NCBI RefSeq assembly: GCF_015140235.1
Contig: NZ_AP023321.1
Span: 1,230,501 to 1,294,500, forward strand
Source: Solibaculum mannosilyticum
Lineage (GTDB): Bacteria > Bacillota > Clostridia > Oscillospirales > Acutalibacteraceae
Direction of reading: 5' to 3'
DNA length: 64,000 nucleotides
Shown: positions 7,644 to 15,717 of the stretch, one piece after another
How positions within the stretch are numbered: the first letter of the stretch is position 1
Layout of the letters: every line of letters begins with the position of its first letter
The notes under the pieces: model-generated
Databases searched by the model: none
What the model was told of the DNA's origin: nothing
Seen by the model: the letters and a program-made list of their open reading frames with translations, nothing else
Program-made: the position numbers and the translations under genes

Positions 7644-8048
7644 TTATTTCTTTTCGTCGTCCTTTTTGTCCAGCTTTTCATCCGACTTCTTCTCGTCGGC
7701 CTTCTTTTTGTCGCTGCTCTTGGTATCCACAGGCATCCGGGAATTGTTTGCCTGGATGGCCCACTTCATGATGCGGATCTTATCGCGGTCAGCGCCGGTC
7801 TCAATCAGAATAGAATCCTCACGGATGCTCAGCACTTTACCCATAATACCACCGATGGTAACGATCTCATCACCGACCTCCAGCTCGTCACGCATCTTCT
7901 GCTCTTCCTTTTGACGCTTCCTCTGAGGACGGATCATGACGAAGTACATCAGCACCAACAAAACAGCGATCAAACCGAAGTTTAAAATCATACCCATTGT
8001 GTTGTTGCCAGTGGTTGTGGTTGTCTCAAGCAATTGAGTTTCGAACAT
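7644..8048 (-). CDS. yajC: Preprotein translocase accessory subunit YajC
   Basis: This 134-residue protein has one membrane helix (ILNFGLIAVLLVLMYFVMI), then the family signature RPQRKRQKEEQKM, a compact domain with LEVGDEIVTIGGIMG, and a long Lys/Asp/Ser-rich tail. YajC binds SecDF and the Sec translocon. GGAGGTGTAAAATTCA precedes the ATG. A clear sigma-A promoter is at 8081-8109, so yajC can be expressed apart from tgt upstream. Confidence 0.93.
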   Translation of the reverse strand: MFETQLLETTTTTGNNTMGMILNFGLIAVLLVLMYFVMIRPQRKRQKEEQKMRDELEVGDEIVTIGGIMGKVLSIREDSILIETGADRDKIRIMKWAIQANNSRMPVDTKSSDKKKADEKKSDEKLDKKDDEKK

Positions 8049-8080
8049 TGAATTTTACACCTCCAACAATATTACACTTC

Positions 8081-8109
8081 ATTATATCTGGAAATGGGGA
8101 CGGTAGCAA
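8081..8109 (-). promoter_or_regulatory. Sigma-A promoter of yajC-TIGR04086-scfA-scfB
   Basis: On the minus strand TTGCTA (8104-8109) is followed after 17 bases by TATAAT (8081-8086). It is 33 bases upstream of the yajC start codon. Confidence 0.75.
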
Positions 8110-8183
8110 GTTGTTTTTTCATAAATTTTAGTGAAACACAATTTTTCTTACTTTATCATTCCCCTTGTCCGATCTTCTGCCTT

Positions 8184-9314
8184 TTAGATGCGCTTATCCA
8201 AAACAAGACGATGGGTCTGATAAAATGCTTCAAACTGCCCTTCATCCAAGGCTGCTCGGATGCGCTCAAGCAATGTGTTATAAAAATACAAATTATGCAT
8301 GACACATAGCCGCATAGCCAGCATCTCACCGCTCTTAAACAAGTGACGCAGATACGCTCGGGAGTACCGACGACAAGTAGGACAATCGCAGTGTTCATCG
8401 ATCGGCGCATGGTCCAATTGATATTTTTCGTTGAGCAGGTTCCGAATGCCTTCCCAAGTGAACACATGGGCATGACGTCCGTTTCTCGTGGGCATGACGC
8501 AGTCAAAAAGATCTACACCGCGATGAACGGCTTCCAGGATATTGACTGGTGTCCCTACTCCCATTAAATAGCGTGGTTTATTCACCGGCATAAAAGTTTC
8601 CACTGCGCCGATGATGCGGTACATATCTTCTGCCGGTTCCCCTACCGCCAGGCCGCCGATGGCATAGCCATCTAAATCGAGTTCGGCAATCTCCTGCATG
8701 TGCGCGACACGTAAATCATCAAAAGTGCCGCCTTGATTGATGCCAAACAACATCTGTTGAGGATTTAAAGTATCCGGCAGACCATTGAGACGTGTCATCT
8801 CCTGCCGGCACCGTTTTAACCAACGCACTGTGCGGGCACAGGAATCAGCCACGTAATCATATGGCGAAGGGTTTTCAATGCACTCATCGAAGGCCATAGC
8901 GATGGTGGATCCCAGATGAGACTGAATCTGCATGCTCTCCTCAGGACCCATGAAGATTTTACGTCCGTCGATATGGGAAGAAAAATGGACGCCTTCCTCC
9001 TTGATCTTGCGCAGCTTGGAGAGAGAAAATACTTGAAATCCGCCGCTGTCGGTCAAAATAGGGCCTTGCCATCCGGTAAAAGAATGCAGGCCGCCGAAGT
9101 CATGTACAAGCTTGTCCCCTGGCCTGAGATGAAGATGATAGGTGTTGCACAGCATCACTTGGCATTTGAGATCGGCTAAATCATGGGCGGACACAGCGCC
9201 TTTAATAGCTCCCGCCGTAGCCACATTCATAAAGGCGGGCGTTTGTACGCTGCCATGGGGTGTATCAAACTGACCCCGCCGTGCCGCGCCCTCTTTTTTT
9301 AAGAGTTGATACAT
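8184..9314 (-). CDS. tgt: tRNA-guanine transglycosylase
   Basis: This 376-residue enzyme exchanges the anticodon wobble guanine of tRNAs for the queuosine precursor preQ1. Visible motifs are TPAFMNVATAGAIKG, LTDSGGFQVFS with catalytic Asp, QHFGG-type GINQGGTFDDLR, GGLAVGEP, DLFDCVMPTRNGRHAHVF with the nucleophilic Asp, and zinc ligands CDCPTCRRY with a following His. Length is normal. The upstream promoter at 9450-9478 is strong. yajC follows, as in many bacteria. Confidence 0.95.
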   Translation of the reverse strand: MYQLLKKEGAARRGQFDTPHGSVQTPAFMNVATAGAIKGAVSAHDLADLKCQVMLCNTYHLHLRPGDKLVHDFGGLHSFTGWQGPILTDSGGFQVFSLSKLRKIKEEGVHFSSHIDGRKIFMGPEESMQIQSHLGSTIAMAFDECIENPSPYDYVADSCARTVRWLKRCRQEMTRLNGLPDTLNPQQMLFGINQGGTFDDLRVAHMQEIAELDLDGYAIGGLAVGEPAEDMYRIIGAVETFMPVNKPRYLMGVGTPVNILEAVHRGVDLFDCVMPTRNGRHAHVFTWEGIRNLLNEKYQLDHAPIDEHCDCPTCRRYSRAYLRHLFKSGEMLAMRLCVMHNLYFYNTLLERIRAALDEGQFEAFYQTHRLVLDKRI

Positions 9315-9449
9315 AAGTGAATAACCTCAATTATTTTCATTACTTTTTGTCCTGCAAGCGCTGCGGATTGGATCCTGCTTTTGCAGCCATTGAATCAGGG
9401 CAAAACAGCGCTATATCCAGTATTTTTACACACCGCTGTTTGCATCAAA

Positions 9450-9478
9450 ATTATATCGGCTTTGATTCCAAAAGTCAA
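9450..9478 (-). promoter_or_regulatory. Sigma-A promoter of tgt
   Basis: TTGACT (9473-9478), 17 bases, TATAAT (9450-9455) on the minus strand. The leader is about 130 bases and includes a 7-bp hairpin. Confidence 0.75.
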
Positions 9479-9629
9479 CTCAGGTGGAAACTTCGTCCAA
9501 CACGGAAACACTAGGAAGAATTATTCTCTCTTTTTTATTTTCAGGGTAGAGGTAGAATTTTTTACGAACAAGATTCGTCCTATTCTGCAAAATTTAAAGA
9601 AAAAGTGATAGAAGTTGGGAAATAGCCCT

Positions 9630-9658
9630 TGCTTTTTTAGGGGATTTCGATTATACTA
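9630..9658 (+). promoter_or_regulatory. Sigma-A promoter of the symporter operon
   Basis: TTGCTT (9630-9635), 17 bases, TATACT (9653-9658). About 70 bases of leader precede the symporter start. Confidence 0.75.
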
Positions 9659-9734
9659 ATGCCTATTGATTGCTTTATCAAGCAAAAGCATCGAAGGTTT
9701 AAAGTGTTAAAGCTAAAGAAAAGAAGGGATTGCA

Positions 9735-11270
9735 ATGGGTAACTGGATCATCTATGTCGTCATTGCGCTGTATGCAGTGCTAATGCTGGCTACAGGACTC
9801 GTCACTGCCAAAAAGGCGGACAGCATCGAAAATTTTACGGTAGGCGGCCGTAACGCAGGCGCTTGGATTACGGCGCTTTCTTATGGAGCTACCTATTTTT
9901 CCGCCGTGGTTATGATCGGTTACGCCGGTAATTCCGGATGGAATTTCGGATTTTGGGCTGTGCTGATCGGTTTGGGCAACGCTTTGATTGGTTCTATGCT
10001 GGCATGGTTTATATTGGCCAGACGTACCCGTGAAGTGACCCAGCGGCTTAAAATCTCCTCTATGCCCCAATTGTTTGAGAAACGGTACCAGTCCAAAAAC
10101 ATGAAGATTTTTTCTGCTCTCATTATTTTTGTCTTCATGATCCCCTATTCGGCTTCGGTTTACACCGGACTCGGCTATCTCTGCGAGCAAGTACTCCACA
10201 TTCCCTATGAAGTATGTACTGCTATCATTGCCATAGCAGCCGCCATTTCCTTGGTACTGGGTGGATATCTTGCTACACTGAAAGCCGATTTTGTTCAAGG
10301 GCTCATCATGATTGTGGGTGTGATTATCCTACTGGTTTATATGACATTCCATGCTCCGGTCAATGGTGTGGAAGGACTGACGGAAATCTGGAACAAAATG
10401 AAGGATTCCGGTATCGCCTATTTAGACGGTACACAGACTAAAAATCTCATAGCGCTCATTTTGTTAACATCCATCGGAACCTGGGGTCTGCCGCAGATGA
10501 TCCATAAATTTTATGGCATTAAAGACGATGGCGAAGTAAAACGTGGTACCATTATTTCCACATTCTTCGCCCTTCTGATCTCCGGCGGCGCTTACTACAT
10601 CGGCTCTTTGTCCCGCGCTTTTATGGACTCTCCTCCCCTCACCGCCAGCGGTGCTCCGGATTTTGATGCAGTTGTCCCCACGATGCTGATAGATTCCACT
10701 TTGCAGCTGCCTACATTGCTTCTGGGGATTGTGCTGGTACTGATTTTGTCGGCTTCGGTGTCCACCCTCTCGGGCCTCACGCTGACATCGGCTTCCTCGG
10801 TGTCTATGGACTTGATCCACGGGACACTGGCTCCCAATATGAGCAAAAAAAATACACTGTTGCTCACGCGAATCTTGTGTTTCGCCTTCATTGTATTTTC
10901 TTACGTAGTGGCCGTTTTTAAAATCGATGCCATTATCAACCTGATGTCTTTTTCCTGGGGCGCCATTGCCGGCAGCTTCTTAGCGCCGTATCTCCTCTCT
11001 CTCTACTGGAAGGGCATGAACCGCGCAGGAGCTTGGGCAGGTATGGCAGGAGGTCTTATCCTTTGCATCGGGCTCAACCTTATCGACGCTATCCCGATCC
11101 TAATGGACACCGGTATATTTAAGCTGCCCAATGCTCCTATTAACGGCGTCATCGCAATGGCAGGTTCCATGGTATTGAGCGTGGTATTTAGCCTGGTGGC
11201 ACGTTCCTTCCAATGGAAGAGTGGGGCAAAAAACGACGCTTTTTATCAGAAAACCGCGGATTCCCAATAA
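9735..11270 (+). CDS. Sodium:solute symporter (SSS family)
   Basis: This 511-residue protein has about 13 hydrophobic helices and the SSS N-terminal signature ENFTVGGRNAGAWITALSYG. This is the region that contributes to Na+ and substrate binding in PutP- and PanF-like carriers. ASVSTLSGLTLTSASSVSMD in the later helices is also typical. The start follows AAGAAGGGATTGCA. It heads a co-oriented set with paaK, iorA, iorB and an ACT protein, so an aromatic or other organic acid is a reasonable cargo, but the substrate cannot be read from the sequence. Confidence 0.88.
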   Translation: MGNWIIYVVIALYAVLMLATGLVTAKKADSIENFTVGGRNAGAWITALSYGATYFSAVVMIGYAGNSGWNFGFWAVLIGLGNALIGSMLAWFILARRTREVTQRLKISSMPQLFEKRYQSKNMKIFSALIIFVFMIPYSASVYTGLGYLCEQVLHIPYEVCTAIIAIAAAISLVLGGYLATLKADFVQGLIMIVGVIILLVYMTFHAPVNGVEGLTEIWNKMKDSGIAYLDGTQTKNLIALILLTSIGTWGLPQMIHKFYGIKDDGEVKRGTIISTFFALLISGGAYYIGSLSRAFMDSPPLTASGAPDFDAVVPTMLIDSTLQLPTLLLGIVLVLILSASVSTLSGLTLTSASSVSMDLIHGTLAPNMSKKNTLLLTRILCFAFIVFSYVVAVFKIDAIINLMSFSWGAIAGSFLAPYLLSLYWKGMNRAGAWAGMAGGLILCIGLNLIDAIPILMDTGIFKLPNAPINGVIAMAGSMVLSVVFSLVARSFQWKSGAKNDAFYQKTADSQ

Positions 11271-11297
11271 TTATTAGCATTTCAAACAAATAGGTGC

Positions 11298-11326
11298 TTG
11301 AAAAAAGTCGAGAAGTATGGCAAAAT
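11298..11326 (+). promoter_or_regulatory. Probable promoter of paaK-iorAB
   Basis: TTGAAA (11298-11303), 17 bases, CAAAAT (11321-11326; 4 of 6 to consensus). Transcription from here would give a leader of about 130 bases that contains the hairpin at 11394-11431. Confidence 0.45.
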
Positions 11327-11350
11327 AGAACTAATATGATTTTTTAGGTG

Positions 11351-11431
11351 CCTACATCTTTTGATCAGGTTCATATGGATATTTGGAAGTTTCGTTGTAG
11401 GATCAGGGCCTTTTGGCTTTGGTCCTACAAC
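11351..11431 (+). promoter_or_regulatory. Candidate attenuator or RNA switch in the paaK leader
   Basis: GTTGTAGGA (11394-11402) pairs perfectly with TCCTACAAC (11423-11431), followed by the T-rich CTTGATTTTAACG. A second CCTACA at 11351-11356 can pair with the same TGTAGG, so two structures exclude each other. This is attenuator-like geometry. It does not match a riboswitch class I recognise and lacks the T-box sequence. Confidence 0.4.
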
Positions 11432-11462
11432 CTTGATTTTAACGATAAAATGAGGTGCTTAC

Positions 11463-12773
11463 ATGTTTTGGCAAAAAGACTTGGAAACAATGCCTCGTCC
11501 TAAGCTGGAAGAGTTGCAGCTGGAACGGCTGCGTTGGATTGTGGACTACTGTATCCGCAATGTCCCCTTTTACGCAAAACGGCTGGGCGAAGCCGGCGTG
11601 ACTGCCGAAAAAATAAAAACATTGTCCGATATCCAGTATATCCCCTACACCAATAAAACGGATATTCGGGACAATTATCCAAACGGCCTTTTTGCCGTCC
11701 CTATGAGCAAAATCGTCCGTATCCATGCTTCCTCCGGTACCACTGGAAAGCCCACCGTCGTGGGATACACTAAGAACGATCTCAACAATTGGGCCGATCA
11801 AATTGCACGATTGGCTACGGCTGTAGGCGTTACTGCCGAGGATGTGTTCCAAATCTCCTTTGGCTATGGATTATTCACCGGTGCTCTGGGTCTTCACTAT
11901 GGTTTGGAACGCATCGGCTGCGCCGTCATCCCTGCATCGGCCGGCAATACCCAAAAGCAGCTCATGATGCTGCGGGATATGAAGGTTACAGGTTTGGTGT
12001 CTACCCCCTCCTATGCTCTTTACATGAGCGAATGCGCATTGGAAGGCAGCGAGCCTATGAGCGATTATCATCTGCGGATCGGCCTTTTTGGTTCGGAAGG
12101 ATGTACGCCTGAGATGCGCAGTCAAATCGAGAAGAATTGGGGCCTCTTTGCCACGGATAACTATGGCCTCAGCGAACTGATGGGACCTGGTGTATCCGGC
12201 GAATGCGAAAAACGGCAAGGGTTACATATTGCAGAGGATCATTATTATCCGGAGATTATCGATCCGATTACCCTCCAGCCGAAGGCTCCTGGCGAACAGG
12301 GAGAATTGGTGGTTACCACTTTGACCAAAGAAGGCTTCCCCATGCTGCGGTATCGCACCAAGGATATTTCCCGCCTTAATTACGAGCCTTGTGCATGCGG
12401 ACGTACTCACTGCCGTATGGATAAGGTGACTGGCCGCACTGACGATATGTTGAAAATCCGCGGTGTTAATGTCTTCCCGTCTCAGGTGGAGAGTGTGCTC
12501 ATCGGTATGGAACACATCGGTCCCCATTATCAATTGGTGGTGCGTCGGGAAGGCTTTGCCGATACGTTGGAGGTCAAAGTTGAGCTCATCAATGGAGAGC
12601 TTTTGGAGAGCTACAGTGAACTTGAAAAATTGCAGCGCAAGATTCACGATCAGCTCAAGAGCATCTTAGGAATCGAAACCAAGATCAGTTTAGTTGAACC
12701 CAAGACGTTGGAGCGTTTCCAGGGCAAAGCAAAACGAATCCTTGACCTACGTGGGGAAAACAGTTTAAAATAA
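11463..12773 (+). CDS. paaK: Phenylacetate-CoA ligase (AMP-forming)
   Basis: This 436-residue member of the PaaK branch of adenylating enzymes activates phenylacetate or related arylacetates to CoA thioesters with ATP. The AMP-binding loop SSGTTGKPTVVGYT, the DNYGLSE region and MLRYRTKDI are visible. A Cys-rich CACGRTHCRMDKVTGRTDDM precedes a C-terminal domain ending in KAKRILD. ATG follows AATGAGGTGCTTAC. It lies upstream of iorA; linking an arylacetyl-CoA ligase to an arylpyruvate oxidoreductase implies interconversion of arylacetate and arylpyruvate. Confidence 0.93.
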   Translation: MFWQKDLETMPRPKLEELQLERLRWIVDYCIRNVPFYAKRLGEAGVTAEKIKTLSDIQYIPYTNKTDIRDNYPNGLFAVPMSKIVRIHASSGTTGKPTVVGYTKNDLNNWADQIARLATAVGVTAEDVFQISFGYGLFTGALGLHYGLERIGCAVIPASAGNTQKQLMMLRDMKVTGLVSTPSYALYMSECALEGSEPMSDYHLRIGLFGSEGCTPEMRSQIEKNWGLFATDNYGLSELMGPGVSGECEKRQGLHIAEDHYYPEIIDPITLQPKAPGEQGELVVTTLTKEGFPMLRYRTKDISRLNYEPCACGRTHCRMDKVTGRTDDMLKIRGVNVFPSQVESVLIGMEHIGPHYQLVVRREGFADTLEVKVELINGELLESYSELEKLQRKIHDQLKSILGIETKISLVEPKTLERFQGKAKRILDLRGENSLK

Positions 12774-12785
12774 GTGTTAGGAGGA

Positions 12786-12817
12786 GGCTTGCTGTCTCAA
12801 TAAGCAGCAGGCCGCCT
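12786..12817 (+). terminator. Intercistronic hairpin between paaK and iorA
   Basis: GGCTTGCTG (12786-12794) pairs with CAGCAGGCC (12805-12813) with one wobble, and is followed shortly by CTTTT. It may partly terminate or process the paaK message before iorA. Confidence 0.45.
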
Positions 12818-12855
12818 TTTGATGTGAGACTAGACGATAATCGGAGGTACCTATT

Positions 12856-14598
12856 GTGAAAAAATTAATGCTTGGTAACGAAGCGGTGGCTCGTGGATTG
12901 TATGAAGCGGGATGCCGGGTCGTATCCAGTTATCCCGGAACTCCCAGTACGGAAATTACCGAATTCGCCGCCACTTACGATGAAATGTACAGTGAATGGG
13001 CTCCCAATGAAAAAGTGGCGATGGAAGTGGCGATCGGCGCTTCGGTAGGAGGTGCACGGTCTTTTTGCGCCATGAAGCATGTGGGTCTCAATGTAGCGGC
13101 CGATCCGTTGTACACCGCCTCCTACACCGGCGTGAATGCTGGTATGGTCATTGCTGTAGCTGACGATCCTGGTATGCATTCTTCTCAAAATGAGCAGGAT
13201 TCCCGTCATCACGCGATTGCCTCCAAAGTGCCTATGCTGGAACCGTCGGATTCGGCTGAATGCTTGGAATTTGCAAAGCTCGCTTATGAGATCAGTGAAC
13301 AGTTTGATGTCCCCTGTATGCTTCGTCTCTCGACCAGAATCTCTCATTCCCGCAGCTTGGTAGAGACATCGGATCGTCAGGAGCTGGAACTGAAGGAATA
13401 CAAAAAAGATCCCCAGAAATACGTTATGATGCCTGCGATGGCCCGTGGACGTCACGTGGTGGTGGAAGAACGCACTAAAAAGCTCATGGAATGGGCGGAA
13501 ACAGCATCCATTAACCGGGTTGAGATGGGCGATACTCGCATTGGCATCATTACCTCTGGCGCCTCCTACGATTATGCCAGAGAGGCTTTGGGTGATAAGG
13601 CATCCTATTTGAAATTGGGTATGGTAAACCCTTTGCCGGTAGAACTGATCCGCAATTTTGCCGCTCAGTGTGACACGGTGTATGTGGTGGAAGAGCTGGA
13701 CGACATTATCGAGACCCATTGCCGTAAATACGGTATTTCTGTTCATGGAAAAGATACCTTCTCCCTGCTGGGTGAAATCAATCAGTCCATTGTGGCGGAA
13801 AAGATCCTGGGAGAGAAAAAGGAGTATTTACAGCTTGAGGATGTGAATATCCCTGTCCGTCCGCCTGTGATGTGCGCAGGATGTCCCCACCGTGGCCTTT
13901 TTTACGCTCTGAAACGGAAGAAGGTCTATGTAAGCGGCGATATCGGCTGCTATACCCTGGGAGCCTCTGCCCCCTTGAGCGCTATTGATGTTTGTGTATG
14001 TATGGGTGCATCCATTTCCAGTTTGCATGGTTACAATACCGCACGCGGCGAAGAGCAGGCACATAAATCAGTAGCAGTGATCGGCGACTCTACGTTTATC
14101 CATTCCGGTATCACGAGCCTGATTGATATCGCTTATAACAAGGGAATTTCCAAGGTTATTGTACTGGATAACTCTATCACGGGTATGACTGGACATCAGC
14201 AAAACCCCACTACCGGTTATACCATCAAAGGAGATCCCACTGCGGCCGTCAGCCTGGAGAAGTTGGCGAATGCTGTGGGAATCAATCGAGTCCGTGTGGT
14301 AGACCCCTACAATTTGGAAGAGACTATGCGGGTCATCGATGAGGAACTGGCTGTGGATGAGCCTTCTATGATTATTTCCCGCCGTCCTTGCGCACTTCTC
14401 AAGTACGTCAAGCACAATCCGCCTTTGAAGGTGGATCATGAAAAGTGCATCGGATGTAAATCCTGCCTTTCCATCGGATGCCCGGCCATTTCGATTCACA
14501 ATAAAAAGGCCGAGATTTCCCAGACCCAGTGCGTTGGATGCGACGTATGTAAACAACTCTGCAAATTTGGCGCTATTGGCGCAGGGGAGGTTCAATAA
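12856..14598 (+). CDS. iorA: Indolepyruvate:ferredoxin oxidoreductase, alpha subunit
   Basis: IorA (580 residues) with IorB oxidatively decarboxylates aromatic 2-oxoacids to acyl-CoA, reducing ferredoxin, or runs in reverse. It starts at GTG after CGGAGGTACCTATT. The N-terminal domain has SSYPGTPSTEITEF. The thiamine diphosphate domain shows GDIGCYTLG and GDSTFIHSGI, then VLDNSITGMTGHQQNPTT. The last 50 residues hold two ferredoxin motifs (CIGCKSCLSIGCP and CVGCDVCKQLC). The first has a one-residue longer CxxC-xxxx-C spacing (SIGC), a usual IorA feature. iorB follows after three bases. Confidence 0.96.
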   Translation: MKKLMLGNEAVARGLYEAGCRVVSSYPGTPSTEITEFAATYDEMYSEWAPNEKVAMEVAIGASVGGARSFCAMKHVGLNVAADPLYTASYTGVNAGMVIAVADDPGMHSSQNEQDSRHHAIASKVPMLEPSDSAECLEFAKLAYEISEQFDVPCMLRLSTRISHSRSLVETSDRQELELKEYKKDPQKYVMMPAMARGRHVVVEERTKKLMEWAETASINRVEMGDTRIGIITSGASYDYAREALGDKASYLKLGMVNPLPVELIRNFAAQCDTVYVVEELDDIIETHCRKYGISVHGKDTFSLLGEINQSIVAEKILGEKKEYLQLEDVNIPVRPPVMCAGCPHRGLFYALKRKKVYVSGDIGCYTLGASAPLSAIDVCVCMGASISSLHGYNTARGEEQAHKSVAVIGDSTFIHSGITSLIDIAYNKGISKVIVLDNSITGMTGHQQNPTTGYTIKGDPTAAVSLEKLANAVGINRVRVVDPYNLEETMRVIDEELAVDEPSMIISRRPCALLKYVKHNPPLKVDHEKCIGCKSCLSIGCPAISIHNKKAEISQTQCVGCDVCKQLCKFGAIGAGEVQ

Positions 14599-14601
14599 TC
14601 C

Positions 14602-15180
14602 ATGGGTGTAAAGAGTATTATGATTGTAGGCGTGGGAGGCCAGGGAACGCTTTTGGCTAGTAAGCTGCTGGGCAACGCTCTGCTTTCCCGCGGTTTTGAC
14701 GTCAAAGTCTCAGAGGTTCACGGTATGTCCCAGCGCGGTGGTTCGGTTGTGACTTATGTCCGTTGGGGCGAAAATGAGAAGGTCTACTCCCCTGTTATTG
14801 AAAAGGGTGAGGCCGATGTCATCGTCTCTTTTGAGCAGTTGGAAGCAGCGCGGTGGCTTCCTTATTTGAAAAAGGGCGGTAAGATGGTGGTCAATACCCA
14901 ATGCATGGATCCTATGCCGGTTATCACTGGCGCGGCAAAATATCCGGAAGGCCTTTTGGACCGTCTGGAGGAGGCAGGTGTGGATGTCACAGCAATTGAT
15001 GCCCTATCCTTGGCCAAGGAAGCCGGTTCAGAAAAAGCCGTCAATGTGGTTCTGATGGGCGTTATGGCCCGTAGCTTGGATATCGACTATGATCATTGGC
15101 AGGAGACGATCCGCCAGACTGTTCCGGCTAAGTTTACCGATATGAATCTCAAAGCCTTTGATTTAGGTTATCAATTGTAA
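14602..15180 (+). CDS. iorB: Indolepyruvate:ferredoxin oxidoreductase, beta subunit
   Basis: The 192-residue gamma-type domain of 2-oxoacid:ferredoxin oxidoreductases. It has IVGVGGQGTLLASKLLGNAL at the CoA-binding N-terminus and SEVHGMSQRGGSVVTYVRWG. It completes IorA. It starts three bases after the iorA stop, with GCAGGGGAGGTTC as ribosome site inside the end of iorA, so translation is coupled. Confidence 0.95.
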   Translation: MGVKSIMIVGVGGQGTLLASKLLGNALLSRGFDVKVSEVHGMSQRGGSVVTYVRWGENEKVYSPVIEKGEADVIVSFEQLEAARWLPYLKKGGKMVVNTQCMDPMPVITGAAKYPEGLLDRLEEAGVDVTAIDALSLAKEAGSEKAVNVVLMGVMARSLDIDYDHWQETIRQTVPAKFTDMNLKAFDLGYQL

Positions 15181-15213
15181 ATCATTTTACCGATAGAGAG
15201 AGGGGCTGTCTGT

Positions 15214-15654
15214 ATGAAAATTAAGCAGATATCTGTTTTTGTGGAGAACAAAGAAGGCCGGCTATCGGAAATCTCTACCCTTTTGGCCGATGCGGGAATC
15301 CATATCCGAGCCCTCTGTATGGCGGATACCACTGATTTTGGGATCCTCCGTCTCATTGTCAGCAACCCAGAACATGCTCAAAAGATCCTGAAAGATGCTG
15401 GACTGACGGTTTCTTTGACACAGGTAATTGCTGTGTCTATTCCCGATCAAGTGGGCGGATTTGCCCGTGCAGTTAAGATTTTGTCGGATGCAGGTATTAG
15501 TATTGAATACCTCTATCCATCCATTGGCCGCGATCAAGAACACGATAAGACAGCTTATATTATTCTTCGTGTCAACGATAACGAGCGCGCCATTGCTGTG
15601 CTTCAAGCCAACGGGATTCCACTTCTAAAGGAAACGGATCTTCCCCACATTTAA
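15214..15654 (+). CDS. Tandem ACT-domain protein
   Basis: 146 residues forming two ACT domains. The first begins KQISVFVENKEGRLSEIST and the second QVIAVSIPDQVGGFARAVKI. ACT domains bind amino acids, so this is probably a sensor of an aromatic or branched amino acid. No enzyme or DNA-binding domain is attached. It is the last gene of the iorAB set and is a frequent neighbour of paaK and iorAB in clostridia. It may regulate PaaK or Ior allosterically, which is inference. Confidence 0.85.
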   Translation: MKIKQISVFVENKEGRLSEISTLLADAGIHIRALCMADTTDFGILRLIVSNPEHAQKILKDAGLTVSLTQVIAVSIPDQVGGFARAVKILSDAGISIEYLYPSIGRDQEHDKTAYIILRVNDNERAIAVLQANGIPLLKETDLPHI

Positions 15655-15664
15655 AAACTAATCT

Positions 15665-15711
15665 AGAGAAAAAAGGACCATCCAATAAATTTGGATGGTC
15701 CTTTTTTCTCT
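15665..15711. terminator. Bidirectional intrinsic terminator
   Basis: A 21-bp perfect stem (15665-15685 with 15691-15711) around GGACCATCC has A- and T-rich ends. It separates the convergent ACT-protein gene and tyrS. Confidence 0.92.
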
Positions 15712-15717
15712 TACTTT

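Larger units (their letters stand above)
9315..9734. other. Intergenic region between divergent tgt and symporter genes
   Basis: 420 bases without a convincing gene. It holds the tgt promoter on the minus strand (9450-9478), the symporter promoter on the plus strand (9630-9658), and a hairpin AACAGCG (9404-9410) with CGCTGTT (9434-9440) in the tgt 5' leader. Two plus-strand ORFs of 65-75 codons here lack ribosome sites and family resemblance. Confidence 0.6.

Noticed and set aside
9381-9608. 75-codon ORF in the tgt-symporter gap
   Set aside because: No ribosome site. It overlaps the tgt promoter and gives a composition-biased peptide.
12865-13746. 293-codon minus-strand ORF
   Set aside because: It is the antisense shadow of iorA, with no ribosome site and no family likeness.
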